Shown here: piece by piece, positions 34,376-43,928 of the stretch
Layout: each line of letters begins with the position of its first letter
Position numbering within the stretch: the first letter of the stretch is position 1
The notes under the pieces: generated by a model
Seen by the model: the letters and a program-made list of their open reading frames with translations, nothing else
Told to the model about the DNA's origin: nothing
The model's database searches: none
Made by a program: the position numbers and the translations under genes
Origin: a virus
Length of the DNA stretch: 64,000 nt
Virus record (IMG/VR): IMGVR_UViG_3300032304_000672
Coordinates: 39,696-103,695 of that record
Direction: 5' to 3' (one strand)

Positions 34376-35298
34376 TAACTAAATTTGGAAAAAGGTTTCT
34401 GACAAGTTACCTGTCTGGCAACAACGCATTTGCTTCAAAGGAGTTGGCTCTGGGGATTGGATCAACTACCCCTAACGCAAAAGGCAATGATACAAAATTA
34501 AACTTTGAGTTTTATCGTCTGCCAGTAGAGTTATCAAGTTTTAATATTTTAGAAGCAGGCGTAGATGGAGACGGAGATCCCATATACAACTACTTTGTAA
34601 CTTATAAGTCGACAATTCCACAAGATGTATCTGGAGTAGTTTCTGAGGTTGGCCTTTATCCTGGAGATAGACAGTCATTCAATAACTTTGACAGCAAATT
34701 TATTACATCTTTTACAAATGAGTTTAACTGGTTTAACGGAACCGATAACCCTACTTCACAGGGAAATACACAAGATGCTAATGGAGCATATACATTTTTA
34801 TCAAAGGTTAGCGATAGCATGATAAAGGTTGATGTTACTTCAGGACAAACAAAGGAATATATAAACTCTCTTATCTCTGACGATATATCTGGGTACAGCA
34901 TAAATGACACTATTTCTATTGCATATAAAAAGGCAGACAACAACGTGTCTAAGATTAGAGTAAAATTCTATAGCTCTGATTTAGCATATTACTATGTAGA
35001 CTTTACTCCAGAATCTGGAACTGGAGACAAGATACAGACTCTTACTCTAAACAATCTTTTTTCAAACTACACAGCAGCACCTAATCTGCCAGACCCATCT
35101 TCAATTATTAAGATCGGAGTAGCAACAACTGCATCTGGCGGAAATACAACAGTATACTTTGATGCAATAAGAATAAATGACGAGGACACATTTGATCCAG
35201 GATATGGATTAATTAGCAGATCTGTTTTGTCAACACCACTAATTAAGAAACCTGGTAGACCAGTAGATATTGAATATAAGCTGCAGTTGGATTTCTAA
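34372..35298 (+). CDS. Minor tail protein
   Basis: A 308-residue beta-rich protein. The opening TKFGKRFLTSYLSGNNAFASKELALGIGSTTP is a pattern I associate with actinophage minor tail proteins that lie between hub and fibre genes. The middle (about 110-280) reads like a jelly roll of the carbohydrate-binding type (FNWFNGTDNPTS, DSMIKVDVTSGQT, TTVYFDAIRINDEDTFDPGYG). GGAG lies before the ATG and overlap with the upstream acidic gene suggests coupling. A tip or fibre-base role is inferred. No catalytic motif is visible. Confidence 0.65.
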   Translation: MITKFGKRFLTSYLSGNNAFASKELALGIGSTTPNAKGNDTKLNFEFYRLPVELSSFNILEAGVDGDGDPIYNYFVTYKSTIPQDVSGVVSEVGLYPGDRQSFNNFDSKFITSFTNEFNWFNGTDNPTSQGNTQDANGAYTFLSKVSDSMIKVDVTSGQTKEYINSLISDDISGYSINDTISIAYKKADNNVSKIRVKFYSSDLAYYYVDFTPESGTGDKIQTLTLNNLFSNYTAAPNLPDPSSIIKIGVATTASGGNTTVYFDAIRINDEDTFDPGYGLISRSVLSTPLIKKPGRPVDIEYKLQLDF

Positions 35299-38259
35299 AT
35301 GAGCAAAGACGCAGAATACGATGCAAAGAATTTTCCAGCTGACTTAAATAAAAATAATAAGGTCAAAACTGGTCAAGACTACTTTACAATACCTGTTGTA
35401 GATTTAAACATAGGCCAGACGTATTCTTTTAATTTCCAGTGGGTATACCCAAATGGAAAAGTAAGTCCGTGGTCAGACGGATATTCAGTAACAACAGCTT
35501 CTTATGTTTCTAAGCTAACAAAGCCAACAGTTACAGTAACGCCAGCTTCGTTAGGGTATACTGTTTCTTATACCAAGCAAACTGATAAAAATTTTGAGCA
35601 TGCAATTATTGAAGAAGCAGTCTCTACATCAAGCACAGCACCGACAACTGGATGGACAGAGGTTGCAGTTACTTCTACCAACCCAATAACAATAACTGTT
35701 GGAGATGTGTTAAAGAGATGGGTTCGTGTAAAGCTTATAGACAAGATTTTAGGCAATACGCCTTACTCTGATCCAGTTTCAGTAACTCCAATAGATCCAG
35801 TTGCAGCATCGCTAGACTCTACTCCACCCGCATCAGCAAGCAGCGTTGTGGCAGTATGGTCTGGTAACAATATATTAATTACAGCAACAGTTGCTGCTGA
35901 CTCAAAAAAGTTTATTATAAAACTTACAAATGGAGTTAATGATGGCTTCTTTACTAAATTCCCATCAACATCTGGAACCTCACAATCAATATTAATTACG
36001 CAGTCAGAGTTATTTAATACATTTGGCGAGTACTATACTTCATTTACAGGATTGTTTGTCTCAGCAGATTCATTTGATAATCGTGATTCTGGAACAGCAT
36101 TTACTGTGGCTACAAAAACAAATCCATTATTAAGTGTAGTTCCCTCGTTTACTTTGACTGCAATTACAAACGGGTACACTGCTACTTGGACATTGCCAAC
36201 TGGTGCTTCTTATGCAAAGGTGTATGAGTCTGGCACAACCTGGGGATCAGGAGACCCATCAGAATCTGATTTAGTTTTTAGCGGTGCAAGCCCAGCAATT
36301 ATAAAAAAGACAGTTTACACTCAGAGATTTGTTAAGATAAGATTTTTAACTGACGACGGGTTCACCTCATCTTGGTCAGCAGAACAGTCAGTTACACCTA
36401 TTGATGCAATTGCTGCTGACGTAGTGGCTCCAAATGCTCCATCAACAATATCAGCAACAGCAGGAACAGATAGCACTGGAACAATTGGTTTTAATGGAGT
36501 AGTAAATATTTCATGGGCCTCTGTATCAGATACAACTCTTCGTGGCTATAGAATTAGATTTAGGCCTTATAAGGCTTCCGCCCCTTTTGAAAACTACTCA
36601 TATGTAAATTCTCCAGGCACTGGAACAACGTACAGACTTGGAGGCTTAGCTCTAGGGACTACTTACGAAGTAGGTATCGCTTCTTATGACGAGTTTAATA
36701 ATACTTCATCTGCGTACACTGCTCTATCACCAAACATTGCGGTAAGCGGAACACCATTTGTAGGCACAAATGTTTCAACTACTGGATATTTTGAAGCAGG
36801 AGTAAGCGGAACCGATACTGGAACATTTAAGTTTGGATATGGAGTATCTTCTGGCAAAAGAGGTGTTGTACTTAATGCTAATAACTATTGGTATATTGAT
36901 TCATCTGAAGCTGCATCATTTAAAATTGGTGGTTCTACAAATAATTATGTTTCGTGGAACGGCACTAAGTTATCTGTAGACGGAGATCTTGGAGTTGCAG
37001 GTGGAACTACAATTGGTGGAAATATTGCTATGGGTGCATCAGGAGCATCTATTTACCAAGGCACACTCTCTTCTGGAAATTTAGACAGCGACGGATTTTT
37101 ATTAAATAGTAGCGGGCTTGTAATTAAAAAGGGTTCAGTTCAATTAAGACTTGATACATCAGATGGTGGCATATATGCTCAATACGGACAAATTGCTGGT
37201 TGGACAATTGATTCATCTAAGTTTGAAAGAGGCTCATTTACTGTTGGCGGAACTGCTGGAACTGGAACATACACTGGTATAAGTTCTTCTGGCACATATG
37301 CAATATGGGCTGGATCAGATGTTTCTGCTGGAAACTCATCAGCTAATTTTTCAGTAACTCCAGCTGGTGCTGTTATAGCAAAGAATATAACAATTACTGG
37401 TGGATCTTTGACAGTAGGAGCATCCTCAATTGCAGCATCTACTGGAAAGCTTATATCAACAGATGCAGAAATTACTGGAAAGATTACAGCAAGTACTGGA
37501 AAAATTGGCAATGTAAATATTGATAGTGGTGGGCTATATATATCAGATGCAGCTACTCCATCAACAACCGAAGGCAATAGAGTTATATTTAGCGGTGGAG
37601 GAATTGCTGCATATGCTAATGGAAGCTCTACCCCAAAATTTCAATTAGCTTCGAATGGTACTGCAAAAATTGGTGGCTGGACAATCAATGACACATCACT
37701 GTCTTCTAGCGGAATGACATTTGACTCTTCAGATCAAACAATTACATTTAAGCAAGGGTATGAAATAGATCAAGACACATTTTCAATACCTACAATTACA
37801 ACTACAACTGGCGCAGCAAGTACAGATGACGAAGATGACACTCCAAATTCTGTTTACGCCAGCGCATCAGCTGCTTCTGCATCAACAACATCATCAACTA
37901 TTTCTATAAAAGCAACCGCTGGAGTTACATCTGGAGGGGCTTTATATTTAAGCCAAACCCCAATTGCAGCAGTTTTAAGAGCTGGGTCTTCTTATATTTC
38001 AGCAACAAGCACTGGAATAGTTTTAAATGCCGCAACTGCTGGAGCATATGTTTTTAAAAACTTAGTTGCATCAGATCGACGACACCTTAATTATTACGGA
38101 AATGAATCAGCCGCAATGCTTATGATGAAAAGCGACGGTACAGTGTCTGTTGGCAGAACTATATTTAAATCTGGAAGCTCAGAAACTGCTATAACCAGTG
38201 GCGGCAACTTTAATAGCGTGGGCTTAATTGGCGACATAATCTTAAGTACAAGGGATTAA
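35299..38259 (+). CDS. Tail-tip fibre with fibronectin type III domains
   Basis: A 986-residue protein. The first 480 residues hold repeated Ig/FnIII-like units, most clearly at about 377-480 (VNISWASVSDTTLRGYRIRF, TTYEVGIASYDEFNN); earlier units end in near-identical RWVRVKLIDK/RFVKIRFLTD strands followed by PYSDPVSVTPID or SWSAEQSVTPID. The rest is a Gly/Ser/Thr/Ile-rich fibre shaft (GNIAMGASGASIYQG, GKIGNVNIDSGG, IGGWTIN twice), like the C-terminus of J-type tip proteins. It probably contacts the host surface. AAAG-poor start context implies translation coupled to the gene before it. Confidence 0.78.
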   Translation: MSKDAEYDAKNFPADLNKNNKVKTGQDYFTIPVVDLNIGQTYSFNFQWVYPNGKVSPWSDGYSVTTASYVSKLTKPTVTVTPASLGYTVSYTKQTDKNFEHAIIEEAVSTSSTAPTTGWTEVAVTSTNPITITVGDVLKRWVRVKLIDKILGNTPYSDPVSVTPIDPVAASLDSTPPASASSVVAVWSGNNILITATVAADSKKFIIKLTNGVNDGFFTKFPSTSGTSQSILITQSELFNTFGEYYTSFTGLFVSADSFDNRDSGTAFTVATKTNPLLSVVPSFTLTAITNGYTATWTLPTGASYAKVYESGTTWGSGDPSESDLVFSGASPAIIKKTVYTQRFVKIRFLTDDGFTSSWSAEQSVTPIDAIAADVVAPNAPSTISATAGTDSTGTIGFNGVVNISWASVSDTTLRGYRIRFRPYKASAPFENYSYVNSPGTGTTYRLGGLALGTTYEVGIASYDEFNNTSSAYTALSPNIAVSGTPFVGTNVSTTGYFEAGVSGTDTGTFKFGYGVSSGKRGVVLNANNYWYIDSSEAASFKIGGSTNNYVSWNGTKLSVDGDLGVAGGTTIGGNIAMGASGASIYQGTLSSGNLDSDGFLLNSSGLVIKKGSVQLRLDTSDGGIYAQYGQIAGWTIDSSKFERGSFTVGGTAGTGTYTGISSSGTYAIWAGSDVSAGNSSANFSVTPAGAVIAKNITITGGSLTVGASSIAASTGKLISTDAEITGKITASTGKIGNVNIDSGGLYISDAATPSTTEGNRVIFSGGGIAAYANGSSTPKFQLASNGTAKIGGWTINDTSLSSSGMTFDSSDQTITFKQGYEIDQDTFSIPTITTTTGAASTDDEDDTPNSVYASASAASASTTSSTISIKATAGVTSGGALYLSQTPIAAVLRAGSSYISATSTGIVLNAATAGAYVFKNLVASDRRHLNYYGNESAAMLMMKSDGTVSVGRTIFKSGSSETAITSGGNFNSVGLIGDIILSTRD

Positions 38260-38261
38260 AG

Positions 38262-41200
38262 ATGCCTGGTAAAATATATATAAAAACTGGTGATGCCACT
38301 TGGTCAAGAGTTAAAAAAGTATATTTAAAAACTGGTGGTATTACTTGGCAGGCAATAAGAAAAGCTTATATAAAAACTGGAACCTCTACATGGAAAAAGG
38401 TATACGATACAGCAAGCAATAGGCCATTTGTTGGTACCGATATACCAAAGATTAGACTTAATACATTTAGAACTAATAGTAGCTATAACCCTAGTGGAAC
38501 AGCCAATGATCCAGTTAATCCAGTAGTTGAAGCTCCTCCAGTTCAACAAATGGGTCCACCCACAACAACTCCAACAGTAGGTTGGACAAGCGGAACAGTG
38601 GGTAATCATTTGTGGGGGTATGACGGTACATGGACTTCAGGAAACGGAAGTACCATAACATTTATTTATCAGTGGCTATATAATCTTACTGGTAATTCAA
38701 ATGATAACAGATTTGATCCGCAATTTTATGTTTCAGGCACATCAAGTTCAATAAATACTTCTTCAACTGGAAGAGCGGATATGTTGACAAACTCCGAAAG
38801 CTATTTGGGTTATAATGACGGTGACTACTTTGACAAAAACTTTATTACATTCAGAGTAGGAGCATCAAATTCTGCAGGTGGACCAGTTTTTGCAGAAAGC
38901 ACACCAGTTTATATTGTAAGACAAAGACCTAGCGGAACAATTAATTTAATAAATACTAGCGTTGATGTTCCAGAAACATTATCTGCAAGTTTTACTTATA
39001 ATAATCAATGGTATAACAAACCAGATCTTGTTAATTCATACATAGAGTGGTTTGCAATAGATTCTGTTGGAGAGGCATTAACGACAAGCAATAGAGTGGC
39101 AATTGAATATTTAAATTCTATAGTTACAACTGGCACAACAACAAAATCTGGAACTGTATATCATAATGCCACATTAGCCAATAAAATATATTCAGTAAGA
39201 ATTACTCTTAATAACTCAAATACCCAGTCTGCAGTAATTCCTATATCTGGGTTTATCCCTAATTCTCCATTTACTGCAGAAGATTCTACATCACCAGGGT
39301 CAGCTCTTGAAGTTACCTCATTAGACATTTTAGATTACTACGGAAATGAAGGTACAGACAATAGGGGCTATATACCAGTAGGCGGTCTGATGAAAATTAG
39401 ATCTAATGTTACAGGCGTTGATGGAAGTACAACATATAGAATTAGATATAGAATGTATAATATACAAAATAGTAGCTACTACGGAATGGACGGTACTAAT
39501 TATGGTGCCGCCGCTAGCAGCGCATGGACTACAAGAACTGGTTCAAGCACCCAGTTTGGCCCAGGAGGAACATATATTAGTGAAATTTCAATTTCTGGTA
39601 CAACTGCTACGTTAACACATAATGATTTTATAAACTCATCTATATTTGGATCAACAACTTATGCAATAGATGGAGTAAGTGGATATGATAGATGGTTTAT
39701 TGAAATAGAAGTTAGTGCTTTAAAGAATTCAGTAAGAAAGTATTATCTAGATTTTGTTGGCGGACTTTCGTATTACGTTTCTAGACCAGCAACACTATCA
39801 CTTACCGCATCTCCTGATAATGCTCAGGTAAATCAAACTGTAACTTTATCTGGAGCAATTACTGCTTTAGGAGGCGGACTTTCGTATCCAAGACAGTATA
39901 AGGTTGATTTTGGAGATGGCACCCCTGATAGCGGATGGCTCCCTGTGGGAGAATATGCATACGGAACATCTAATCCAACTTTTTCAATTACAAAACAGTA
40001 TTCTGCTGTAGGAGAATATTTTCCTAACCTTAGAACAATACCAGATTATTCATCTACTTCTGCATATGTTAATGTTTCTGCAGCTTTATCTGGAGCAACA
40101 AGTACGTCTATTGTTTCTGTTTCCAGACTTGATAGCACATCAACTAGAGTGGTAGTTAGTTCGTCTGGGGCAAGTGGTCCTTATTATCAATTATATTGGC
40201 AATCTGGATCCACCGCTCCAACTACTGCTTCTTATGATGCTGCTTCAACTACAAGTACAGTAACTGAAGACTTTTCTTTTTCACATAATATAACATATTA
40301 TTTTTATATAAGATCATCTTCGCAAAATTTAGGAAATACAATACAAAATGGCACTGCAACTGCTGGAACATACAGCGCTTATGGTCCTACAACTGGAGCA
40401 GCCAGCTATACATTTTTGCAGCCATCTGGAACTATGAGCGTTTCTCCGTCATCTGGTACGGCTGGATCTACACAATTTACTGCAACTCCTTCTATAAGTT
40501 CTGCTCCTAATGCACAAATATCATATCAGTGGCAGTATTTTGAGGGCGGTTCTTTTGGATGGGTTGCGCTAAGTGGAGCTACGTCTTCAACATATACGCC
40601 ACCTTCAAACTATGTTTCTATATACGGATCTAATTTAAGATGCCAAATAACTGCAAATAATGGAGTTGGAAATACTCTTACACTATCTGCAAACACAACT
40701 GTTGCAGCTGCAGCAGCAAAACTATCAACTCCAACTAATGTTGCAGCAACAGATAATCTTTCAACTGGTATTAGAGTTTCTTGGACAAATGTATCAAATG
40801 CGGCAACTTACGGAGTTTGGTGGGGAGGACAGCCAGGATATGATAATAGCCCAGATTTTGGAGGACCAAATAATAATGGCGGGAAAACAATTACAGGTAC
40901 CCCATTTTTGGACGATGGCGTTGCAACTGGAACTACTAGAGATTATTATGTTCAAGCATTTCCTGCTTCTGGTTCTACCTCGTTTTTAAAATCAGATTGG
41001 TCACTAGGAGATTCTGGAACAAGAGTGGCAGCAGCCATTGCTCCAACTGGTGGCTCTGTATTAGTAAATCCATCATCTGGCACAGCTGGATCTACAACAT
41101 ATACTGCATCTCCCTCTGGTTGGACAGGATCAGGAACGATAACCTATTCCTACTCTTGGCAAAGATTTACTAACGGGGTATTTTCATGGCAAGAGCTGGG

Positions 41201-41630
41201 AACTGGAACAACATTTTCACCTACTGTAGCTCAAAACTCTAGCGCATTAGCTTGGCAAGTTGTTATTACAGCTTCTAATGGAGTGTCTCCAAATGGTACA
41301 TCATCTACATCATTTACAGTAAATAATCCAGTAGCATCTACTCCATCAACTCCTGGAACTCCGACTTTGACATACGTTCCTGCAAATAATACTCCCACTA
41401 CTTGGGGATATAGCGCAACTTGGGGAGCATCTACTGGAACAGGAACAATTCAATATCAGATAGACGGACTTGGCAATTCTGGAGGATCAGCAACCCTAGG
41501 TCTTTATAACACAAACTCTGCAAGTTTTAATTTGTCCAGAAACGATAACCTTTGGCAAATAAGAGTACGGGCTACAAACGATGGCGGATCAACTTGGTCT
41601 AGCTATTCAGGATACTCAAACTCAGCATAG
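38262..41630 (+). CDS. Tail fibre with PKD, Ig-like and FnIII domains
   Basis: A 1122-residue adhesin-like fibre. It opens with three tandem 16-residue units of pattern Y-I/L-K-T-G-x2-T-W (about 5-48). A PKD domain lies near 507-605 (SLTASPDNAQVNQTVTLSG, YKVDFGDGTPDSGW). Two Ig-like units near 721-810 and 930-1025 both contain SGTAGST and a W-Q-x-F core and appear to be duplicates, separated by an FnIII unit (about 820-925, IRVSWTNVSNAATYGVWW). Such modules bind glycans or proteins on the cell surface. AAGGGA lies before the ATG. Only 2 bases separate it from the FnIII fibre. Confidence 0.78.
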   Translation: MPGKIYIKTGDATWSRVKKVYLKTGGITWQAIRKAYIKTGTSTWKKVYDTASNRPFVGTDIPKIRLNTFRTNSSYNPSGTANDPVNPVVEAPPVQQMGPPTTTPTVGWTSGTVGNHLWGYDGTWTSGNGSTITFIYQWLYNLTGNSNDNRFDPQFYVSGTSSSINTSSTGRADMLTNSESYLGYNDGDYFDKNFITFRVGASNSAGGPVFAESTPVYIVRQRPSGTINLINTSVDVPETLSASFTYNNQWYNKPDLVNSYIEWFAIDSVGEALTTSNRVAIEYLNSIVTTGTTTKSGTVYHNATLANKIYSVRITLNNSNTQSAVIPISGFIPNSPFTAEDSTSPGSALEVTSLDILDYYGNEGTDNRGYIPVGGLMKIRSNVTGVDGSTTYRIRYRMYNIQNSSYYGMDGTNYGAAASSAWTTRTGSSTQFGPGGTYISEISISGTTATLTHNDFINSSIFGSTTYAIDGVSGYDRWFIEIEVSALKNSVRKYYLDFVGGLSYYVSRPATLSLTASPDNAQVNQTVTLSGAITALGGGLSYPRQYKVDFGDGTPDSGWLPVGEYAYGTSNPTFSITKQYSAVGEYFPNLRTIPDYSSTSAYVNVSAALSGATSTSIVSVSRLDSTSTRVVVSSSGASGPYYQLYWQSGSTAPTTASYDAASTTSTVTEDFSFSHNITYYFYIRSSSQNLGNTIQNGTATAGTYSAYGPTTGAASYTFLQPSGTMSVSPSSGTAGSTQFTATPSISSAPNAQISYQWQYFEGGSFGWVALSGATSSTYTPPSNYVSIYGSNLRCQITANNGVGNTLTLSANTTVAAAAAKLSTPTNVAATDNLSTGIRVSWTNVSNAATYGVWWGGQPGYDNSPDFGGPNNNGGKTITGTPFLDDGVATGTTRDYYVQAFPASGSTSFLKSDWSLGDSGTRVAAAIAPTGGSVLVNPSSGTAGSTTYTASPSGWTGSGTITYSYSWQRFTNGVFSWQELGTGTTFSPTVAQNSSALAWQVVITASNGVSPNGTSSTSFTVNNPVASTPSTPGTPTLTYVPANNTPTTWGYSATWGASTGTGTIQYQIDGLGNSGGSATLGLYNTNSASFNLSRNDNLWQIRVRATNDGGSTWSSYSGYSNSA

Positions 41631-41637
41631 GAGTCAT

Positions 41638-41826
41638 ATGAACATAGAAGAAAAAAGAAATATAATTTTAGAAAGAATATCTCAATTAGATGAACGTATT
41701 CAAATACTTCAATCTAATATAGATGGCGGGTACCAAAATAAAGAAGGCTTACCAAGCTTTGAGTCTTTAATTCAAGATTCAATAAGGGCAAAAAATGCTC
41801 TTATTGCTGCTATTGACGATTTATAG
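41638..41826 (+). CDS. Small coiled-coil protein
   Basis: A 62-residue protein starting at ATG 41638, chosen over an in-frame upstream Met inside the fibre gene because AGGAG lies 6 bases before it. The first half is a heptad helix (RNIILERISQLDERIQILQSN), then a Gly-rich turn and a second helix ending AKNALIAAIDDL. It is the first of three small helical genes after the tip fibres. It could be a chaperone, an attachment collar or part of the lysis region, but no membrane span is present. Confidence 0.6.
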   Translation: MNIEEKRNIILERISQLDERIQILQSNIDGGYQNKEGLPSFESLIQDSIRAKNALIAAIDDL

Positions 41827-41834
41827 TTAAATGG

Positions 41835-41840
41835 TATAAT
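41835..41840 (+). promoter_or_regulatory. Extended -10 promoter for the small helical genes
   Basis: TGG-TATAAT 17 bases before the ATG at 41858, with AAAGGAGG just ahead of the start. Confidence 0.6.
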
Positions 41841-41857
41841 AATGAAAGGAGGCAAAA

Positions 41858-42073
41858 ATGACATTGTTAACAAATGCAGATAAGTTAAACCTTGTAAATC
41901 AGCACATGAAAAGTATTGATTTCCAGATGTATAATTTTCAGCTAGATCTAATTGAAGCAAATGCTGAATCTCCAGTAAATTCAGAAAACGTTTCAGTTAT
42001 TACTGGTAAAATTAACGCTTTAACAGCAAAAAGAACTGCTCTAGAATCAGAAGCAGAAGCATTAGAAGAGTAG
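41858..42073 (+). CDS. Small helical protein
   Basis: A 71-residue soluble protein predicted to be two long helices: ADKLNLVNQHMKSIDFQMYNF and a C-terminal coiled coil (ITGKINALTAKRTALESEAEAL). No recognised family. It has a strong AAAGGAGG site and its own promoter, and is followed after 9 bases by another coiled-coil gene, so the three small genes may encode subunits of one helical complex. Function unknown. Confidence 0.6.
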   Translation: MTLLTNADKLNLVNQHMKSIDFQMYNFQLDLIEANAESPVNSENVSVITGKINALTAKRTALESEAEALEE

Positions 42074-42082
42074 GAATACAAA

Positions 42083-42268
42083 ATGGCAGAAAAAGCAGAG
42101 CTAATTATTACAGCCTTACAACAGCGCATTGGAGAAATTGTATCTAACTATGAAACTCAGATTGCAATACTTAGGGCAGAAATTACTAAGCTTATGGAAG
42201 AAAAGGATGCTAAGATTGAAGCTGTTCAAGAATACGAAAGCCATCTTAACGATCTCACAGCCAACTAA
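42083..42268 (+). CDS. Small coiled-coil protein
   Basis: A 61-residue protein that is nearly one continuous heptad coiled coil (ELIITALQQRIGEIVSNYETQ, then ILRAEITKLMEEKDAKI). TAGGA lies before the ATG. No membrane span, so not a typical holin. Its 3' half overlaps in another frame with the next gene, whose start is uncertain. It might be a trimerisation or scaffold unit for the surface protein encoded next. Function unknown. Confidence 0.55.
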   Translation: MAEKAELIITALQQRIGEIVSNYETQIAILRAEITKLMEEKDAKIEAVQEYESHLNDLTAN

Positions 42269-42614
42269 TTTTCCTTCAGGTATCGCTGTTAAAACAGATA
42301 AAGATACATATTGGATTAAAGATGGTAAAAGATATAAATTGATTTCTGATAGGGCCGCCAAGTCCTGGTCATTTACAACAGTAAATGCAACTGAAGCGGC
42401 TTTAACAGGATTTAAACTGGCTGGAAAACTAGGGTTCAGAGACGGAGCCTTGATCAAGAACATAGCCGATGGTAGAATATACTTAGTATCACAAAATAAA
42501 CTAAGACACATTGTGGACCCAGATTCTTTTATTAGATATGGTCTAAATAGGTCTAACGTAATAGAGGTATCTGAGGCAGAGATCTCAGCCCATGATTTAG
42601 GAGAGAATATATAA
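42207..42614 (+). CDS. Surface-repeat protein (two YLV-x-K-x-R type beta repeats), start uncertain
   Basis: About 135 residues from ATG 42207, chosen because GGAAG lies 6-10 bases upstream; TTG 42129 would give 161 residues but overlaps the coiled-coil gene more. The firm part begins PTNFPSGIAVKT and holds two repeats: TYWIKDGKRYKLISDRAAKSW and DGRIYLVSQNKLRHIVDPDSFIRYGL split by a helix, then VIEVSEAEISAHDLG. This beta-hairpin repeat is known from bacterial surface and cell-wall-associated proteins, where G-x-L-V-R and S-D-A-E-L motifs recur. Probably a tail- or host-surface binding protein. Confidence 0.6.
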   Translation: MLRLKLFKNTKAILTISQPTNFPSGIAVKTDKDTYWIKDGKRYKLISDRAAKSWSFTTVNATEAALTGFKLAGKLGFRDGALIKNIADGRIYLVSQNKLRHIVDPDSFIRYGLNRSNVIEVSEAEISAHDLGENI

Positions 42615-43042
42615 TGAGCGACACTTTTAATGATGGTGATCCAATTGACGCTACCTTATTGCAAAAATTAAAAACAGATGTAGCTAAGGCTACCGCATTG
42701 GCTGGAGCAAAAGCAGTTGCTGGTTCAAACATTAATGTTGGAGACCTTGCAAATCAGACTGCAGCAGAAATTACAATTCCTAAATTTTTTGGAGGGAAGA
42801 CTGATCCAAAATCTGTTACTAGTGGTAAGCGTACTACATATACAATTAATTACGCTGCTGCTGGATTTTCTGGCAAGCCTTCAGCAATAACGCTAACCGC
42901 TATATGCAAAAGTGGTTTAGCAGATATAAAAGAGCCATCTATAGTAAGTGGATCAGTTTCTAACACTGGAGCCGAAGTACAGATTTGGGGCTCAGGAGAC
43001 ACAAAGTCTATATCAATATTTTTTATAGCAGTTGAAAACTAG
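42614..43042 (+). CDS. Small tail/fibre protein, last of the structural module
   Basis: A 142-residue protein. N-terminus MSDTFNDGDPIDATLLQKLKTDV is the type that attaches small phage fibres, followed by an Ala-rich helix (AKATALAGAKAVAG) and a C-terminal beta domain (KRTTYTINYAAAGFSGKPSAIT, ISIFFIAVEN) resembling compact trimeric fibre knobs. It shares one base with the gene before it. The consensus promoter and terminator at 43047-43112 follow directly, marking the end of the virion region. Confidence 0.65.
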   Translation: MSDTFNDGDPIDATLLQKLKTDVAKATALAGAKAVAGSNINVGDLANQTAAEITIPKFFGGKTDPKSVTSGKRTTYTINYAAAGFSGKPSAITLTAICKSGLADIKEPSIVSGSVSNTGAEVQIWGSGDTKSISIFFIAVEN

Positions 43043-43046
43043 CCTA

Positions 43047-43074
43047 TTGACAGCCTATTTTAATATGCTACAAT
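43047..43074 (+). promoter_or_regulatory. Near-consensus promoter before the DNA-metabolism module
   Basis: TTGACA (43047-43052), 16-base spacer ending TGC, TACAAT (43069-43074). Predicted start near 43081, only about 7 bases before the terminator hairpin at 43088. One of two full -35/-10 promoters seen, the other driving the tRNA. Confidence 0.75.
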
Positions 43075-43087
43075 TTGTTTAATATCT

Positions 43088-43112
43088 AAGTCACGACTCC
43101 GTGACTTTTTTT
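43088..43112 (+). terminator. Rho-independent terminator just downstream of a promoter
   Basis: Perfect 8-base stem AAGTCACG (43088-43095) with CGTGACTT (43100-43107), loop ACTC, then five further T. It ends the structural transcripts, and may also act as an attenuator for the promoter just upstream. The gene at 43128 starts 16 bases later. Confidence 0.85.
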
Positions 43113-43127
43113 ACGCAGGGAAGTTAA

Positions 43128-43928
43128 ATGACAAACGATTTAAAATGGATGTTGTCATCCGATCAGCAATTCCCTTATCAAGATGATAAGATGATTGCGC
43201 TATGGTTTAAAGTCATGAAGTGGTTTAAACCAGATGTAGTCGATTATCTTGGTGACACTGATGATCAAGCTTGCTATAGTAAATATACAGAGGGAAGATC
43301 TGCTGAGTTTATGCAGCTCCATAAAGATGATAGTCGTGATTTAATTGTTCCTATGATGCGTCACGAAGCAAAGGGTGCAAGAGATTTCTATGCAAAGACT
43401 CGTGAGATGCTTCCAGATGCACAACTATTCTCTGCTTTAGGAAATCACGATATACGAATATTTGATTATATAGACAAGAAGCTTCCAGACTATGCTAAGG
43501 ATGTAACTCCAGAATCATTATGGTCATTAGACTCTTTGGGCTACGAGTATATTTATTACGACTCATTGCCTAAGCGTCGCTTTGGAGATGTTCACGTACA
43601 TCATGGTATTTCAATTGCAGCAACTGGTTCCGTAAGAAAAGACATGGAAGACCTTCAGGTTTCTTTAATACGTGGTCACTCACACAGAATTGCTTCACAT
43701 ATGGTAACATATGAACTTAGAAACGGCGGAGAAGGAGAAACCCTTCGAGGCTATGAGATTGGTCACATGTGTGATGAAAAGGGTCCAGGAATGAAATATA
43801 CTCAACACCATGACTGGCAAAAAGGATTTGCTATTGCTCATATTGTAAATGATTATCCTCATATTCAAATGATTCACATTGCTCCAGACTACTCATGCGT
43901 TGTGGACGGAAAGACATTCTCGCTATGA
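43128..43928 (+). CDS. Calcineurin-like metallophosphoesterase
   Basis: A 266-residue protein with the motif series of the metallophosphoesterase superfamily: Asp12-x-Gln14 (SSDQQF, with Gln in place of the usual His), GD at 42-43 (DYLGDTDD), GNHD at 105-108, HH at 158-159 (VHVHHG) and GHSHR at 183-187. Two metal ions would be bound and a phosphoester hydrolysed. Phage members act on DNA ends, cyclic nucleotides or phosphoproteins; the substrate here is unknown. It is the first gene of the replication region and ends with ATGA overlap to a zinc ribbon gene. Confidence 0.85.
   Translation: MTNDLKWMLSSDQQFPYQDDKMIALWFKVMKWFKPDVVDYLGDTDDQACYSKYTEGRSAEFMQLHKDDSRDLIVPMMRHEAKGARDFYAKTREMLPDAQLFSALGNHDIRIFDYIDKKLPDYAKDVTPESLWSLDSLGYEYIYYDSLPKRRFGDVHVHHGISIAATGSVRKDMEDLQVSLIRGHSHRIASHMVTYELRNGGEGETLRGYEIGHMCDEKGPGMKYTQHHDWQKGFAIAHIVNDYPHIQMIHIAPDYSCVVDGKTFSL

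Noticed and set aside
41581-41826. Longer 81-residue version of the coiled-coil gene
   Set aside because: Its extra 19 residues lie inside the fibre gene and the ribosome-binding site belongs to ATG 41638.
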